In this document: one piece after another, positions 20,346 through 30,084 of the stretch | Layout of the letters: every line of letters starts with the position of its first letter | Numbering within the stretch: position 1 is the stretch's first letter | Assembly: GCF_000026945.1 (NCBI RefSeq) | Contig: NC_012860.1 | Span: forward strand, 1,550,001 to 1,614,000 | DNA: 64,000 bases | Direction: 5' to 3' | From: Candida dubliniensis CD36 | Lineage: Eukaryota; Ascomycota; Pichiomycetes; Serinales; Debaryomycetaceae | The notes under the pieces: generated by a model | The model's database searches: none | Told to the model about the DNA's origin: nothing | What the model saw: the letters and a program-made list of their open reading frames with translations, nothing else | Made by a program: the position numbers and the translations under genes

Positions 20346-22043
20346 TTATACAATTGGCAAGAATTGACCTATGACAATCATGGGAATGTCAAAAATATCC
20401 CGCTTTATGGTAAAAACACAAGTGAACTTGATTAGATTACTGCTTTTAGTTTTCATTTGAATCGCTGTTTGAATGACCGACTTCAAATTACCCACAGCAA
20501 TATTGGCAAAAAGATTGAAATAATCAACAATACTGTTGTCGTCCATTAATTCAAAAATAAATCTTCTTTCTTTTAGCAAGTCAAACAGCAGGTGCTCCAA
20601 AAGGAGTGCCATGTCTTCAGTAATACTGATGATTTCTCCTGTGCGTCTCCACATGATGGTTGGTGATGAGTTCAACTCTGCTAATTTCTTGTAGTCCAAA
20701 AGAGACCTTTGCAATGTCATTTCTAGCATTAGAAGATCCTCTTGGATCAAGTCACGGTGAGCCGCAATAAATGTGGGACGGTAGCTAGCTATCAATTTTA
20801 AAATAATCAATAGTTTAGATCGTTTTTCTTGTTTCTCCTCCGGCGATAGATTATTCCCTCCAAATATCACTTTAAGCAACTTGGTAAGGGCATGGTAGCT
20901 CAAAGGGTAATAAAAATTCTTAAGCTCCTTGCTGTAGAGATCACTTGCTGTCTTGTACAAATTGTTTGTAATTGATGGTGGGACGTAGTCAGTTGTAAAC
21001 TTCGTGTTGTAGTTGATAATTGGGTTTCCTGGACCTTCGTCAGTCTTCCCCACTATATCATTGGTCATTCTATGGCCATAGTAGTCGGCGTTGTTGCTAC
21101 TATCATGTGGTGCCAACTCTTCAGTAAATCCTAAAGATATAAACGGTCTTGAATCCTTTAGTTTCTGTACAACCTTCTTTTTCGGTTGATTAAAGTCCTC
21201 AAAGTTGATGTTCAGCATGTATCCAAAGCTTGAAGGCGACAAAGTGTTGGTGTTGTTCTCGGAAGTGCTTGTGTTTGATGGTGATGGACTGACTTGTTTC
21301 GATTGCAAGATAATGTCTCCCAACATCATATATTCTTCGTTCAAATAGTTAGATTGAAATTGTTGTCCGTTGGAAAGATGGCCAGACAGTGTGTGTGCCA
21401 TCTCTAGCAAGTGGTCGCCATTGTTGTTAACACTCAATAGAGATTCAGTCTCGTAGTTATCGTTCAAAAGCTTATTTAAAACGTCAGTTGTGGTGTTTGA
21501 AACGGTGTTTGTATGAAACAGTAGTGGGTCAGGTGTGATCAAGTTCTGTGTCGTCAAAGTAATGTTGGTCCCCGGTACATCACTGTTAATCATATGTGAG
21601 TTATCGAATAATGGGGGGACTTCAAGTATATCATTGATTGGTTGGGCATCTGACGGAGTATTCATTGCACTAGGTTGTGTCGCGGTCATTACATCCACCG
21701 AGGAAGATATTGATGCTGGGAAGTGATTTGAAGACTCCACTGGAGTTGCCAAATCTGACTTCATGGAATCTGTGGGAGACATTGATGTGGATAAGGGACT
21801 GGTTTTTAGTTTTTTTCTGGGAGTGGATTGTTTACTCGAAACTGTTCCTGACACACCTTCACCAGTGAGATATTTCACTCGTTTCCGTACTATATCTTTA
21901 CATCCATGGGCAATGTTTCTTTTCACACAATTCTTGCAGGGACGTTCGTTTGAGCACTGTAGATGCTTTTGATGGCAGAATACACACGCCCTCACTGCCG
22001 GCTTTCGGTTTTTCTTTTCTTGTGGAGTCAATTTCTTAGTCAT
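20346..22043 (-). CDS. Zn2Cys6 transcription factor, RDS2/ERT1 family
   Basis: A 565-residue nuclear regulator. The binuclear zinc cluster has Cys at 20, 23, 30, 36, 39 and 48 (C-x2-C-x6-C-x5-C-x2-C-x8-C), followed by a basic linker (RKRVKYLTG). A long Ser/Thr/Asn-rich middle leads to a C-terminal PAS-like domain: RPTFIAAH, a WRRTGEIISI strand, FIFELMDD, and the ending IPMIVIGQFLPIV, which resembles the LPLMILGNFMPIL end of yeast Ert1. This combination defines the Rds2/Ert1/AcuK group, which controls gluconeogenesis and non-fermentable carbon use, with cell-wall effects for the Candida Rds2 homologue Cwt1. I cannot say which paralogue this is. Start chosen at the ATG complementary to 22041-22043, as the preceding codon is TTG. 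Confidence 0.82.
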   Translation of the reverse strand: MTKKLTPQEKKNRKPAVRACVFCHQKHLQCSNERPCKNCVKRNIAHGCKDIVRKRVKYLTGEGVSGTVSSKQSTPRKKLKTSPLSTSMSPTDSMKSDLATPVESSNHFPASISSSVDVMTATQPSAMNTPSDAQPINDILEVPPLFDNSHMINSDVPGTNITLTTQNLITPDPLLFHTNTVSNTTTDVLNKLLNDNYETESLLSVNNNGDHLLEMAHTLSGHLSNGQQFQSNYLNEEYMMLGDIILQSKQVSPSPSNTSTSENNTNTLSPSSFGYMLNINFEDFNQPKKKVVQKLKDSRPFISLGFTEELAPHDSSNNADYYGHRMTNDIVGKTDEGPGNPIINYNTKFTTDYVPPSITNNLYKTASDLYSKELKNFYYPLSYHALTKLLKVIFGGNNLSPEEKQEKRSKLLIILKLIASYRPTFIAAHRDLIQEDLLMLEMTLQRSLLDYKKLAELNSSPTIMWRRTGEIISITEDMALLLEHLLFDLLKERRFIFELMDDNSIVDYFNLFANIAVGNLKSVIQTAIQMKTKSSNLIKFTCVFTIKRDIFDIPMIVIGQFLPIV

Positions 22044-23161
22044 CAATAAAGGAAACAGGGGGGGGGAGTGGACAAGGATATGGTTTCAAATATTACGATA
22101 CAATTTGAAAGGGGGTATTGGTACTGAATATCGAATAAGATCCAAGTTATCAAATATAGCCGCAAGCGTTGATTAAAAAGTTTCCCAGGAGTAAAATGAC
22201 AAAGAAAAGAAAGAAAAAAATTTCCTGATCTGGGTTTCTTGCAAGTTTATATATACATATGTATATTTGCATGCAGCTAGTTGTCTAGGTTGGTGACCCT
22301 TACTATTTGATCGGACTTTTTGTTGGGTTGGACAAAATCTGAAAAAGCAAAGAAAATTTTGATGATGAAATTGTAAGAAAATAATATTTGGAAAAAAAAA
22401 AAAATAGAATTTTGTGAATTGTTTGGTAAAAGTGGTGGAAGTAATACAAAATTAACTACATATACTTCAAAACAAAGAGAAGAAAGATTGAAGATGAACA
22501 GTAAAAAAAAAAAAAAATAAAAATAAAGTATGGGGAAGCGAGTCGTGGGATTTGGATGAAAAAAAAAATAAAGAAAATAAATATATAAAGGCAAATAGAA
22601 GCCAATCTTCAGTAACAAATTTGTTATAATATATGTACACATGCATGAATATACTCTATTCCCTGTCCTTGTCATAAACTGATTTGTTTGGAGGTTTAGA
22701 TGGTGCTTGAATGTGTCGATTCCTTGGCCTTAGGTTTTTACATTCACTGCCTAGAAGTGTAGTATCGGGGTTTCCAGGATCAAAAAACAAAATGCGTACA
22801 GAAATGCTCCTAAAATATCCGGGAAGGTCGACTTGGACATTCCGCTACCAATCCTTAGTTGCAAACGTCTACAGTATAATCATCTACTCATTACACCCAT
22901 CACCTCTCTTTACATTGTTCAAAGTGGGCTTGTAAACAGAAAATTTCAATTGGTTAAATTTGTCTTGTAGGATTTGGGGTCCTCCTAAATCAGTTAATGA
23001 CCTTTAAGTTGACGAAAGATTCCCTTTTTCGAAATTGATTAAGTTTCTAGAATGCATTTCGGTAGATATTATATAACATTTCACTTTCTGTTGTCAAGTA
23101 GAATAATGTAGATTTGACTCATTCAAATGGTTCTAGTAAACAGGTTTCTTTATTTTTTTTC

Positions 23162-23215
<54 letters not shown>

Positions 23216-24286
23216 CGAAATGAAATTGTATTCCATGAACCTGTTGTCAATTGTATGTTTGGTCCCTACAAAGAATTGGATAGAAAATGTTGTTATAAGG
23301 ATTTTTCTTGGCAATGAAAGAGGGTTTCGTACTTTTTCTTTTGATTTGGTTTTCAAGAAAGCTAACATTTCAGACACTACTTAAACCTAATTTTGTAAGA
23401 TTTTTGCCAAAAAAGTTACCCCAAGAATTGGTTTTTTTTTTGTGAAAATAACTTAAGCGTTCTTGTCACCAATAAACTGGTAATCCTTTTGCTTTCATTA
23501 TGCTCTCAATTTCACTGTATCATTTGAATCAAAATTTTCCAGACAAGTTACTTTAGAAACCAATCAAGAATCTACGATTAGTACTAACCTGTAAATACCT
23601 GACCAATGGGTCTCCAAATCAACAATTTTAGAGACTTATTACTAGGTTGATCTAAAATTTAATTCCCCCACTAATTGTTCTGTATCTGTCGGCAATCCGT
23701 ATTTTCTAGAATCATTATTGACATTAGCGAACATATTATCACGTAGAATCAAAACTATATTCCCTCCCACAACAGAGGATCCAAAATAATAATTATTAGA
23801 CTCTTCCTCCAACACTTATCCCCCTCTACATAATAATAATTAATATATATCGTCAATTGATCGATTACCTGTTTTACTTTAATTGCATTATTGTGCTTCT
23901 ATCGTTTCTGAACTACACAATTCATCAAAGCAATGAGAGATTTGAAAATAATTAGTATACATAATAAACAAGACATATACTTTGACAAATCACATTATTT
24001 TTCTTTATATGAAATTTAGACAATAACGAATAATTGACTTTCATGAATTACTGTAGTATATATATATGTTTGTCATCATACGATTCATCTATTGTGGATG
24101 TTAAATAGAATTTTTTTTCCCCCTTCTCCTTTAAGCTCGTAAAGGATTTTTGTTCTGGTTGTATTTGTATTACTAATATGAACAAGATTGAATCGTGGCT
24201 GATTCTTTTTTTTTTTTTTTTTTTTTTTTTAACATACCCCCTTCTTATCCTTTCATCAAATCTTATAATAGAACAAAATCGATACC
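22044..24286. promoter_or_regulatory. Divergent promoter region, zinc-cluster gene and CCS1
   Basis: About 2.2 kb between divergent genes. It carries a G-run near 22060-22068, a TAT microsatellite (23162-23215) and a 25-base T run ending 56 bp before the CCS1 ATG. A 132-codon minus frame at 22277-22675 is Phe/Leu/Tyr-rich low complexity from A/T tracts and is not called. Confidence 0.45.
23162..23215. repeat. (TAT)18 microsatellite
   Basis: Eighteen uninterrupted copies of a TAT/ATT trinucleotide lie in non-coding DNA about 1.1 kb upstream of CCS1. Trinucleotide runs of this length are usually length-polymorphic between alleles and strains. Confidence 0.95.
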
Positions 24287-25033
24287 ATGACAGACACGTT
24301 TGAAATAGTATTTGCTGTACCTATGGAATGTGACTCGTGTGTTGACTCAATTGCTAGTGTATTAAAAAGCTTGGACGGAGTTGAAAAATTCAACATCAAT
24401 TTGAAGGATAATCTCGTCGTTACTGAGGGATCATTACCACCGAGTGAGATATCAAAAGCCATTCAAAGCACTGGTAAGGATGCTATAATCAGAGGCACTG
24501 GAAAACCTGATTCTGCTGCCGTTTGTATATTAGAATCTTTTGATCCCAATGACATTCAGCACCCAGTGAAGGGATTAGCAAGACTTGTTGAGGTCTCCCC
24601 AAATGATCTATTTGTTGATTTAACTGTAAATGGATTGCCCAAGGGTGTTTACTATCCCTCTATTCGCACATCTGGGAACTTATCAGAGGGTGCATTATCT
24701 ACAGGGCCAAGCTTTTATGAATTGAGCCCAATCGAAGTGAACACACCAGTGAACTCAGAGACCACCATTAGTTCCAGAGGAGCAAAGTCGGTGGAGGATT
24801 CAACTTTATATGCTGGTCAAGCTTTTCTTCATGCCAAGCTTAATATTAATCAATTAATTGGCAGAAGTGTCATTTTGTCGAAAATCAAGGATCAAGTGGC
24901 TCCAGATTCTTTGTGTGGAGTTATTGCCAGATCAGCTGGGGTTTGGGAAAACGATAAACAGATATGCAGTTGTAGTGGTAAGACAGTATGGCAAGAAAGA
25001 GTCGACGCAAGAGTTAAAGGGGTACATGTATAG
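24287..25033 (+). CDS. CCS1: Copper chaperone for Cu/Zn superoxide dismutase
   Basis: A 248-residue cytosolic and intermembrane-space chaperone that delivers copper to Sod1 and forms its disulfide. Domain 1 is an Atx1-like fold with MECDSC (Cys 15 and 18). Domain 2 is SOD-like (about 75-220) but lacks the catalytic copper histidines expected in Sod1. Domain 3 carries the CxC motif (Cys 227 and 229, CSCSGKTVWQER) essential for transfer. All three domains are intact and the length equals S. cerevisiae Ccs1 (249). The ATG at 24287 is the first in frame. Upstream is a 25-base T tract; SOG2 follows on the same strand. Confidence 0.95.
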   Translation: MTDTFEIVFAVPMECDSCVDSIASVLKSLDGVEKFNINLKDNLVVTEGSLPPSEISKAIQSTGKDAIIRGTGKPDSAAVCILESFDPNDIQHPVKGLARLVEVSPNDLFVDLTVNGLPKGVYYPSIRTSGNLSEGALSTGPSFYELSPIEVNTPVNSETTISSRGAKSVEDSTLYAGQAFLHAKLNINQLIGRSVILSKIKDQVAPDSLCGVIARSAGVWENDKQICSCSGKTVWQERVDARVKGVHV

Positions 25034-25816
25034 ATATAAACAATGACAACTTATTTTTGTCTTGTTTCATTTAGTATGTGTGGGGTGTTTTTTTTTTTTT
25101 TTTTGAAACAGTGGAGTTACAGTTACGTATATGCTTGTATTAGTCAGTATTGTTAAAGTAAATACACACCTGTAGGAGAATTAACTAAATTCTACCCGTG
25201 TAGTTGTTTGTTGCTTTTGTAAGGTGAACCTGCCACCCCATTGGCTTTACCTTAACTGAGATAAGGAATGTAGTGATTGTTGTGGCAGGATAATGAATAC
25301 ACAAGAAGAAAAAGAAGAGTAACCCACCTTTGAGTATGTTACTATAGGTTCTATGCCAATTAAATTGATAATCAATCACACTCAACTACTTCTCTGACTC
25401 TTTTCTGGGGTTTGGTTTAATTTCTATTTCTTTTATATTTTCAAATAATCGATCAGTTGTTAGACTCTTGGATCCATTAATATATTTAATTACTCATAGA
25501 GAATTTTTATTTGGCGTTGGATCACCTTCTTTCAAAGTGGCCACAAAATCGTGCAGTGAAGAACAAGAGACAGAGAAAAAAAAAAAAAAAAAGACGGAGT
25601 GGGACCAGAAGTGGAAGAATCTCTCTAAAACTAAAAAAAAAAAAACATACAATACAATACAAAAGAAAAATCAACCGTAAAACTTAGCCAACTTTGAGCA
25701 ACTAGTACCAAGAGTATCCCAACAGAACTTGTAATTATTTTGGATCATATCATTTATTTAGCGACAAAAAGAGGGATAAATTTGTTGAATCTATTATCTT
25801 GTTTTGATTGTCAGTT
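25034..25816. promoter_or_regulatory. Intergenic, CCS1 3' flank and SOG2 promoter
   Basis: About 780 bp between two plus-strand genes, with T and A runs at 25089-25104, 25576-25592 and 25634-25645. No other gene is evident. Confidence 0.45.
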
Positions 25817-28318
25817 ATGAGTAGGTCCCACGTAGTTGCGTTATTGAAGGAGCAACTTGAAACCATCGAACAAAAGAAATCAATCAAGCTAAACTCCTTA
25901 CCGTCTACCATCAAGCCATCAGAATTGATAGATACAATTTATGATTTTTTGACTAGTTGTGATCCATCGTTGGAATTAGAGAAATTGGCAATACTGAATT
26001 GCCATCTCACGGACTTACCATCAAACTTCCACAAGATTGCATCGTCTATAAAATATTTGGATTTACACCAGAATTCGATTTCATATATTCCTCAAGAATT
26101 TTTTTATCATTTTGATGCTTTGGAAATCTTGGATTTAGCATCTAATGACTTGGAATATTTGCCTGACTCGTTATCTTCTGTTACCACGTTGAAAGTAATA
26201 TCTATCAAAGATAACAATTTCAAGTACATATCACCACAACTTGGAGAACTACCAAATTTGAATTTAATCGAAGTCTCAGGTAATCCATCACTACTTCCTT
26301 CAAACGACATAATCCGAGCATTTCAGCAACAAAAGCCTGACCTAGATTGGGTGGGAGAGTTGAAGAATTATTTGGTGGCCAACAGAATGCTACTCAATCT
26401 GAAAATTCAAGAGGCTATAGAAAAGTCGTCACAAAAACGACAGCAGCAACAGCAAGCACCAAAAGATCAGACACCAGAAGTTTCTCAAACCACGAGTGAT
26501 GCAGCAATAGCGAGAAGTAAATCAGGATCTATATCGACATCGTTTTCGTCAAAAGCATCAAGAAGAATGGGGTTGATTATCAAAAAATCAGACGAAAACA
26601 GCGACGGATCTGCTAAAGAAGATGCCAATAATAGTTTGATTTCTGGGGCTGTACCAGATCATGTAACTGCAGAGGGCATTCCTCGTGTTGATTCACCGAC
26701 AGACACCTCCTTCCAGTTACCAAAGTCACCGCCAGCATCTACACCAGGAACAACGACACAATCAACAGCATTTTCATCCAACACTTCCTCAACACAAGCT
26801 GTATCCGCCACGACATCCAGTAATAAGAACCTAAGTGCGAAACAGACATCATCTGCACGGGCACGTTCAAACACTTTTAAAGAGATTGACCGTATGCTTG
26901 AAAAGAGCGAAAGTGTCGACACTGAGCGTAAATCCAATGCTTATTTCAAGCGCTTGTCCACATTGCAAGAACTCCCCACTGATGAGTTATCGGAGTATTC
27001 TCAACCCAAAAAATCCACACCAGAAGCCAAACAAGCCTCTGGCGGTGCGTCAAAAGCTAATATCACCTCTGCCAATGAAAATTCACCAATCAAACCTCAC
27101 CTGCAAAGTAAACCACACACCAACCCAGTCATAATCCGAGTGTCTCGAAAAATTCTTTTTTCCTTCAGCGAACTACATTCATCTATTCGGAGATTCACTT
27201 CGTTTTGTTCAGATAAGAAAGTCACGATGAAAATGGTGTCGTACCTTTATAGTACAAAATCCAACATCGATTCTTTAGTGGAGAATCTTGAAATAATGGA
27301 AGAATCCGGTGATAACTCAGAACAGATAGTACAAGCTTTACATCATTGCATAGGCTCATTCAAATCGATTATGAAACTTCTCCATGAGAATATTCAATCT
27401 TTTGTAGGGAACATAGAGGTTTGTTTTATAAGAATGGTCTATTTGTCTGTGTTTGGATCGTTGAATGAATTACAAAATGCCTACTTGTTGTTATGCCCTA
27501 AAGCAAATTTAAAGTCTTCTTCCACTGAAATGAAACAGAAGCTTTCCATCAATACCACAACAGATGCCGATGAAAAGTTGTACAGCACTGTTGAATTGGC
27601 TACAAGCAGCACACAAACAATATTTTCCGAGTTGAATAAAACAATCAATAAAGGTGCGACAGCCAGTGCCAATGGAGGGGTAGTTCATCCAACTGTGGCT
27701 TCCAAGATTAAAGAACTAGCCAAGGTGTGTGCTGCCTCTCTAGACATCATCAAAAGGCTCAATACAAAGTTAATTACTATCAGGAATAATCCATCTGTCA
27801 CCACCAAAAAGTTGTTTGCTGAAGATATTAATCAATTTATCAAAACTGTGGTCCAGACTTTAGCAGCAGTCAAGGCAATAGTTAAAGATATACCCATTCT
27901 AGACGATATCCGTGCGTCAATGTCGAATTTGACAAAGACAGCAAAGGAGGTGACATACTTTTTGGAAGTTTCATCGTACAAGTCGTTGCTTCCGGATTCT
28001 TCGTCGGCTGGTGTATCCCAACAGCCGCAGTTGATCTCGGTCCCTAGTGTATCAAATTTATTCACACCAGTAGCTGCTCATGCCCCTTCATTACCTGGTA
28101 GCGGAAGCCAAACAGCCAGCAATGGGCCAACCCCAATACGCAATCCCTCAACTAATTCTAGCATAACTACCACAACATTAATACTTCCTCCATTGAACTT
28201 GCAAGAAAGTGCTCCTTTGACTGCTCCGGTGCAATCTTCTGGTCAAATGTTTGCAAAACATGGAATTAATCCTTTTGATGGGTTGATCATGGCAAGAAAC
28301 AGTGAGAATCAAAGTTAG
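25817..28318 (+). CDS. SOG2: RAM-network leucine-rich-repeat protein Sog2
   Basis: An 833-residue protein with an N-terminal leucine-rich-repeat block (about residues 50-170), including IKYLDLHQNSISYIP, LEILDLASNDLEYLP and LNLIEVSGNPSL. A long Ser/Thr/Gln-rich disordered linker follows (about 190-430). The C-terminal helical Sog2 domain begins around VIIRVSRKILFSFSELHSSIRRFTSF. Sog2 works with the kinases Kic1 and Cbk1 in the RAM pathway for polarised growth and cell separation, which in Candida also affects hyphal growth. The frame is open three codons upstream to a TTG, but the first ATG is at 25817 (MSRSHVV). Order and composition match the fungal Sog2 family; the role is by homology. Confidence 0.88.
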   Translation: MSRSHVVALLKEQLETIEQKKSIKLNSLPSTIKPSELIDTIYDFLTSCDPSLELEKLAILNCHLTDLPSNFHKIASSIKYLDLHQNSISYIPQEFFYHFDALEILDLASNDLEYLPDSLSSVTTLKVISIKDNNFKYISPQLGELPNLNLIEVSGNPSLLPSNDIIRAFQQQKPDLDWVGELKNYLVANRMLLNLKIQEAIEKSSQKRQQQQQAPKDQTPEVSQTTSDAAIARSKSGSISTSFSSKASRRMGLIIKKSDENSDGSAKEDANNSLISGAVPDHVTAEGIPRVDSPTDTSFQLPKSPPASTPGTTTQSTAFSSNTSSTQAVSATTSSNKNLSAKQTSSARARSNTFKEIDRMLEKSESVDTERKSNAYFKRLSTLQELPTDELSEYSQPKKSTPEAKQASGGASKANITSANENSPIKPHLQSKPHTNPVIIRVSRKILFSFSELHSSIRRFTSFCSDKKVTMKMVSYLYSTKSNIDSLVENLEIMEESGDNSEQIVQALHHCIGSFKSIMKLLHENIQSFVGNIEVCFIRMVYLSVFGSLNELQNAYLLLCPKANLKSSSTEMKQKLSINTTTDADEKLYSTVELATSSTQTIFSELNKTINKGATASANGGVVHPTVASKIKELAKVCAASLDIIKRLNTKLITIRNNPSVTTKKLFAEDINQFIKTVVQTLAAVKAIVKDIPILDDIRASMSNLTKTAKEVTYFLEVSSYKSLLPDSSSAGVSQQPQLISVPSVSNLFTPVAAHAPSLPGSGSQTASNGPTPIRNPSTNSSITTTTLILPPLNLQESAPLTAPVQSSGQMFAKHGINPFDGLIMARNSENQS

Positions 28319-29054
28319 TAAGCATTGTGCTTTACAGGTGTGTGTGCGTGTGTATAGTCCGGTGTCTTTTAGTATTCTTTTCTATAATTATGCAATGTAG
28401 TAATTACTGTAGAACAACCACAACCACAACCACAAGCATTATTTTTTTTTTTTTTTGGTTCTTTGAGCATATTGTATTTCATTTTGATTTTGCCGGACTT
28501 TTAAAGTTAGTTTGTTGAAGTCAACTTTTGTCAATCGAGACTGAACCTACTACTAAAATATTACAAATCAATGTTATTGGGATAGCTTACGCCCATCTGA
28601 TTGGTATTTTCAAAATAGTCGTGCTACCGTGCACAAAAATTTGATCTCACACAAGAATTCTATTGAAAGCCAGTCACGACATGAATTTCAAATATACTAT
28701 CCTCAGTCTAGTCGATAATGACCTGGATCATAGTTCATTTTATTAGAGCTTGTACATCCTTTCAAGAAATATCGGATTGCGTAACATTCTATATGATTGG
28801 TGACAAATATTTGTTACTATATATGTAAGAGAAGAAATTTCCATTGTTTATTTCCAATTCTAGGTTTGCCTACTCCGGGTCCACATTGTAGCGGCTGGAT
28901 CAACGGCCTGCGGGATTACGCATATAACTCTTACCTCATCTTCTCTGAATTTTTTCGCTCACCCGCTTTTTGCCATTTTTTTTTTTTTTTTGGTTTTTGA
29001 AAAATTTTATCTAATATTTTAAAGGTTTCAGATAAGCATCTTTCCATTTATAAT
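28319..29054. promoter_or_regulatory. Intergenic, SOG2 3' flank and YMC1 promoter
   Basis: About 740 bp. It includes TG repeats (near 28338-28353), ACA/ACC repeats (near 28414-28437), a 16-base T run near 28442, and an unusually GC-rich patch (about 28872-28919) roughly 140 bp before the YMC1 ATG. Confidence 0.45.
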
Positions 29055-29954
29055 ATGACCATTGAATTAGAAGAGCCACCACTCACACAAGACAACAAGC
29101 AGGTAGCAAAAGATCTTTTTGCAGGAACGATGGGGGGTATAGCCCAAGTCTTGGTTGGCCAACCATTTGACACAGTAAAAGTCAGATTGCAATCGGCGCC
29201 CGAAGGAACATACAATGGATCCCTTGATGTTATAAAAAAGCTTTTGGCTACTGAGGGACCAAGAGGGTTTTATAAAGGTACATTAACGCCACTTGTGGGT
29301 GTAGGGGCTTGTGTGTCTGTGCAGTTTTCGGTCAATGAATACATGAAACGTTATTATGATAAGAAATTAAATGGACAACCAATGTCTATTATAGATTACT
29401 TTGTCTGTGGTGGTGTTGCTGGTTTTGCCAATGGGTTTTTAGCTAGTCCAATTGAACATATTCGTATCAGGTTGCAAACACAAACAGGAAACTCAAAGAA
29501 TTTTAATGGTCCTTTGGATTGTGCTAAAAAGATTTACCAAACAGACGGAATTAAAGGAATTTACAAAGGATTAATTCCAACTTTGATCAGAGAATCTGTT
29601 GGGTTGGGAATATATTTTGCCACCTATGAAGCATTGATTGCCCGAGAATTGAAGACAGACCCTAAGTTGACAAGAAAAGATATTCCAGCTTGGAAATTGT
29701 GTACTTTTGGTGGGTTATCTGGATATACTCTTTGGATTGGCATTTATCCTATAGATGTCATCAAGTCCAAATTGCAAACTGATTCGTTAAAAGATCCAAA
29801 ATATAAGAGTTCATTGGCGGTCATAAAAGATGTTTTTCGAACACAGGGTATAAGAGGTTTTTATAGGGGGTTCTTACCTACTATATTGAGAGCTGCCCCT
29901 GCAAATGGGGCAACATTTGCAGTGTTCGAAGTGACAATTAGACTATTGGGATAG
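29055..29954 (+). CDS. YMC1: Mitochondrial carrier, Ymc1-type
   Basis: A 299-residue inner-membrane carrier of the SLC25 family with three tandem repeats of about 100 residues. Each repeat has its signature: PFDTVKVRLQ, PIEHIRIRLQ and PIDVIKSKLQ (P-x-[D/E]-x2-[K/R]-x-[K/R]-x-Q), followed by GFYKG, GIYKG and GFYRG motifs at the ends. Six transmembrane helices are predicted, and there is no cleavable presequence. The arrangement and sequence best fit the Ymc1/Ymc2 group, proposed in yeast to carry glutamate or glycine and to support oleate use and haem precursor supply. The substrate is not settled by sequence. The gene is convergent with the ammonium-transporter-like gene, with only 130 bp between stops. 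Confidence 0.88.
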   Translation: MTIELEEPPLTQDNKQVAKDLFAGTMGGIAQVLVGQPFDTVKVRLQSAPEGTYNGSLDVIKKLLATEGPRGFYKGTLTPLVGVGACVSVQFSVNEYMKRYYDKKLNGQPMSIIDYFVCGGVAGFANGFLASPIEHIRIRLQTQTGNSKNFNGPLDCAKKIYQTDGIKGIYKGLIPTLIRESVGLGIYFATYEALIARELKTDPKLTRKDIPAWKLCTFGGLSGYTLWIGIYPIDVIKSKLQTDSLKDPKYKSSLAVIKDVFRTQGIRGFYRGFLPTILRAAPANGATFAVFEVTIRLLG

Positions 29955-29998
29955 AGTTTAGAGAAATCTCATATAAACACTATGTAAACAGAATTACC

Positions 29999-30020
29999 AA
30001 AAAAAAAAAAAAAAAAAAAA
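29999..30020. repeat. A22 homopolymer between convergent genes
   Basis: A 22-base A run just after the YMC1 stop. It lies in the short convergent spacer that must hold both 3' ends. Confidence 0.9.
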
Positions 30021-30084
30021 TGTTGAAATTCATTAAATATGTAAAAAAAAAAGCATCGTACTCTATACTATCTATATTATACAT

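Noticed and set aside
22277..22675. 132-codon minus-strand frame upstream of the zinc-cluster gene
   Set aside because: Phe/Tyr/Leu-rich translation of A/T tracts in a promoter region; no domain or membrane-protein pattern.
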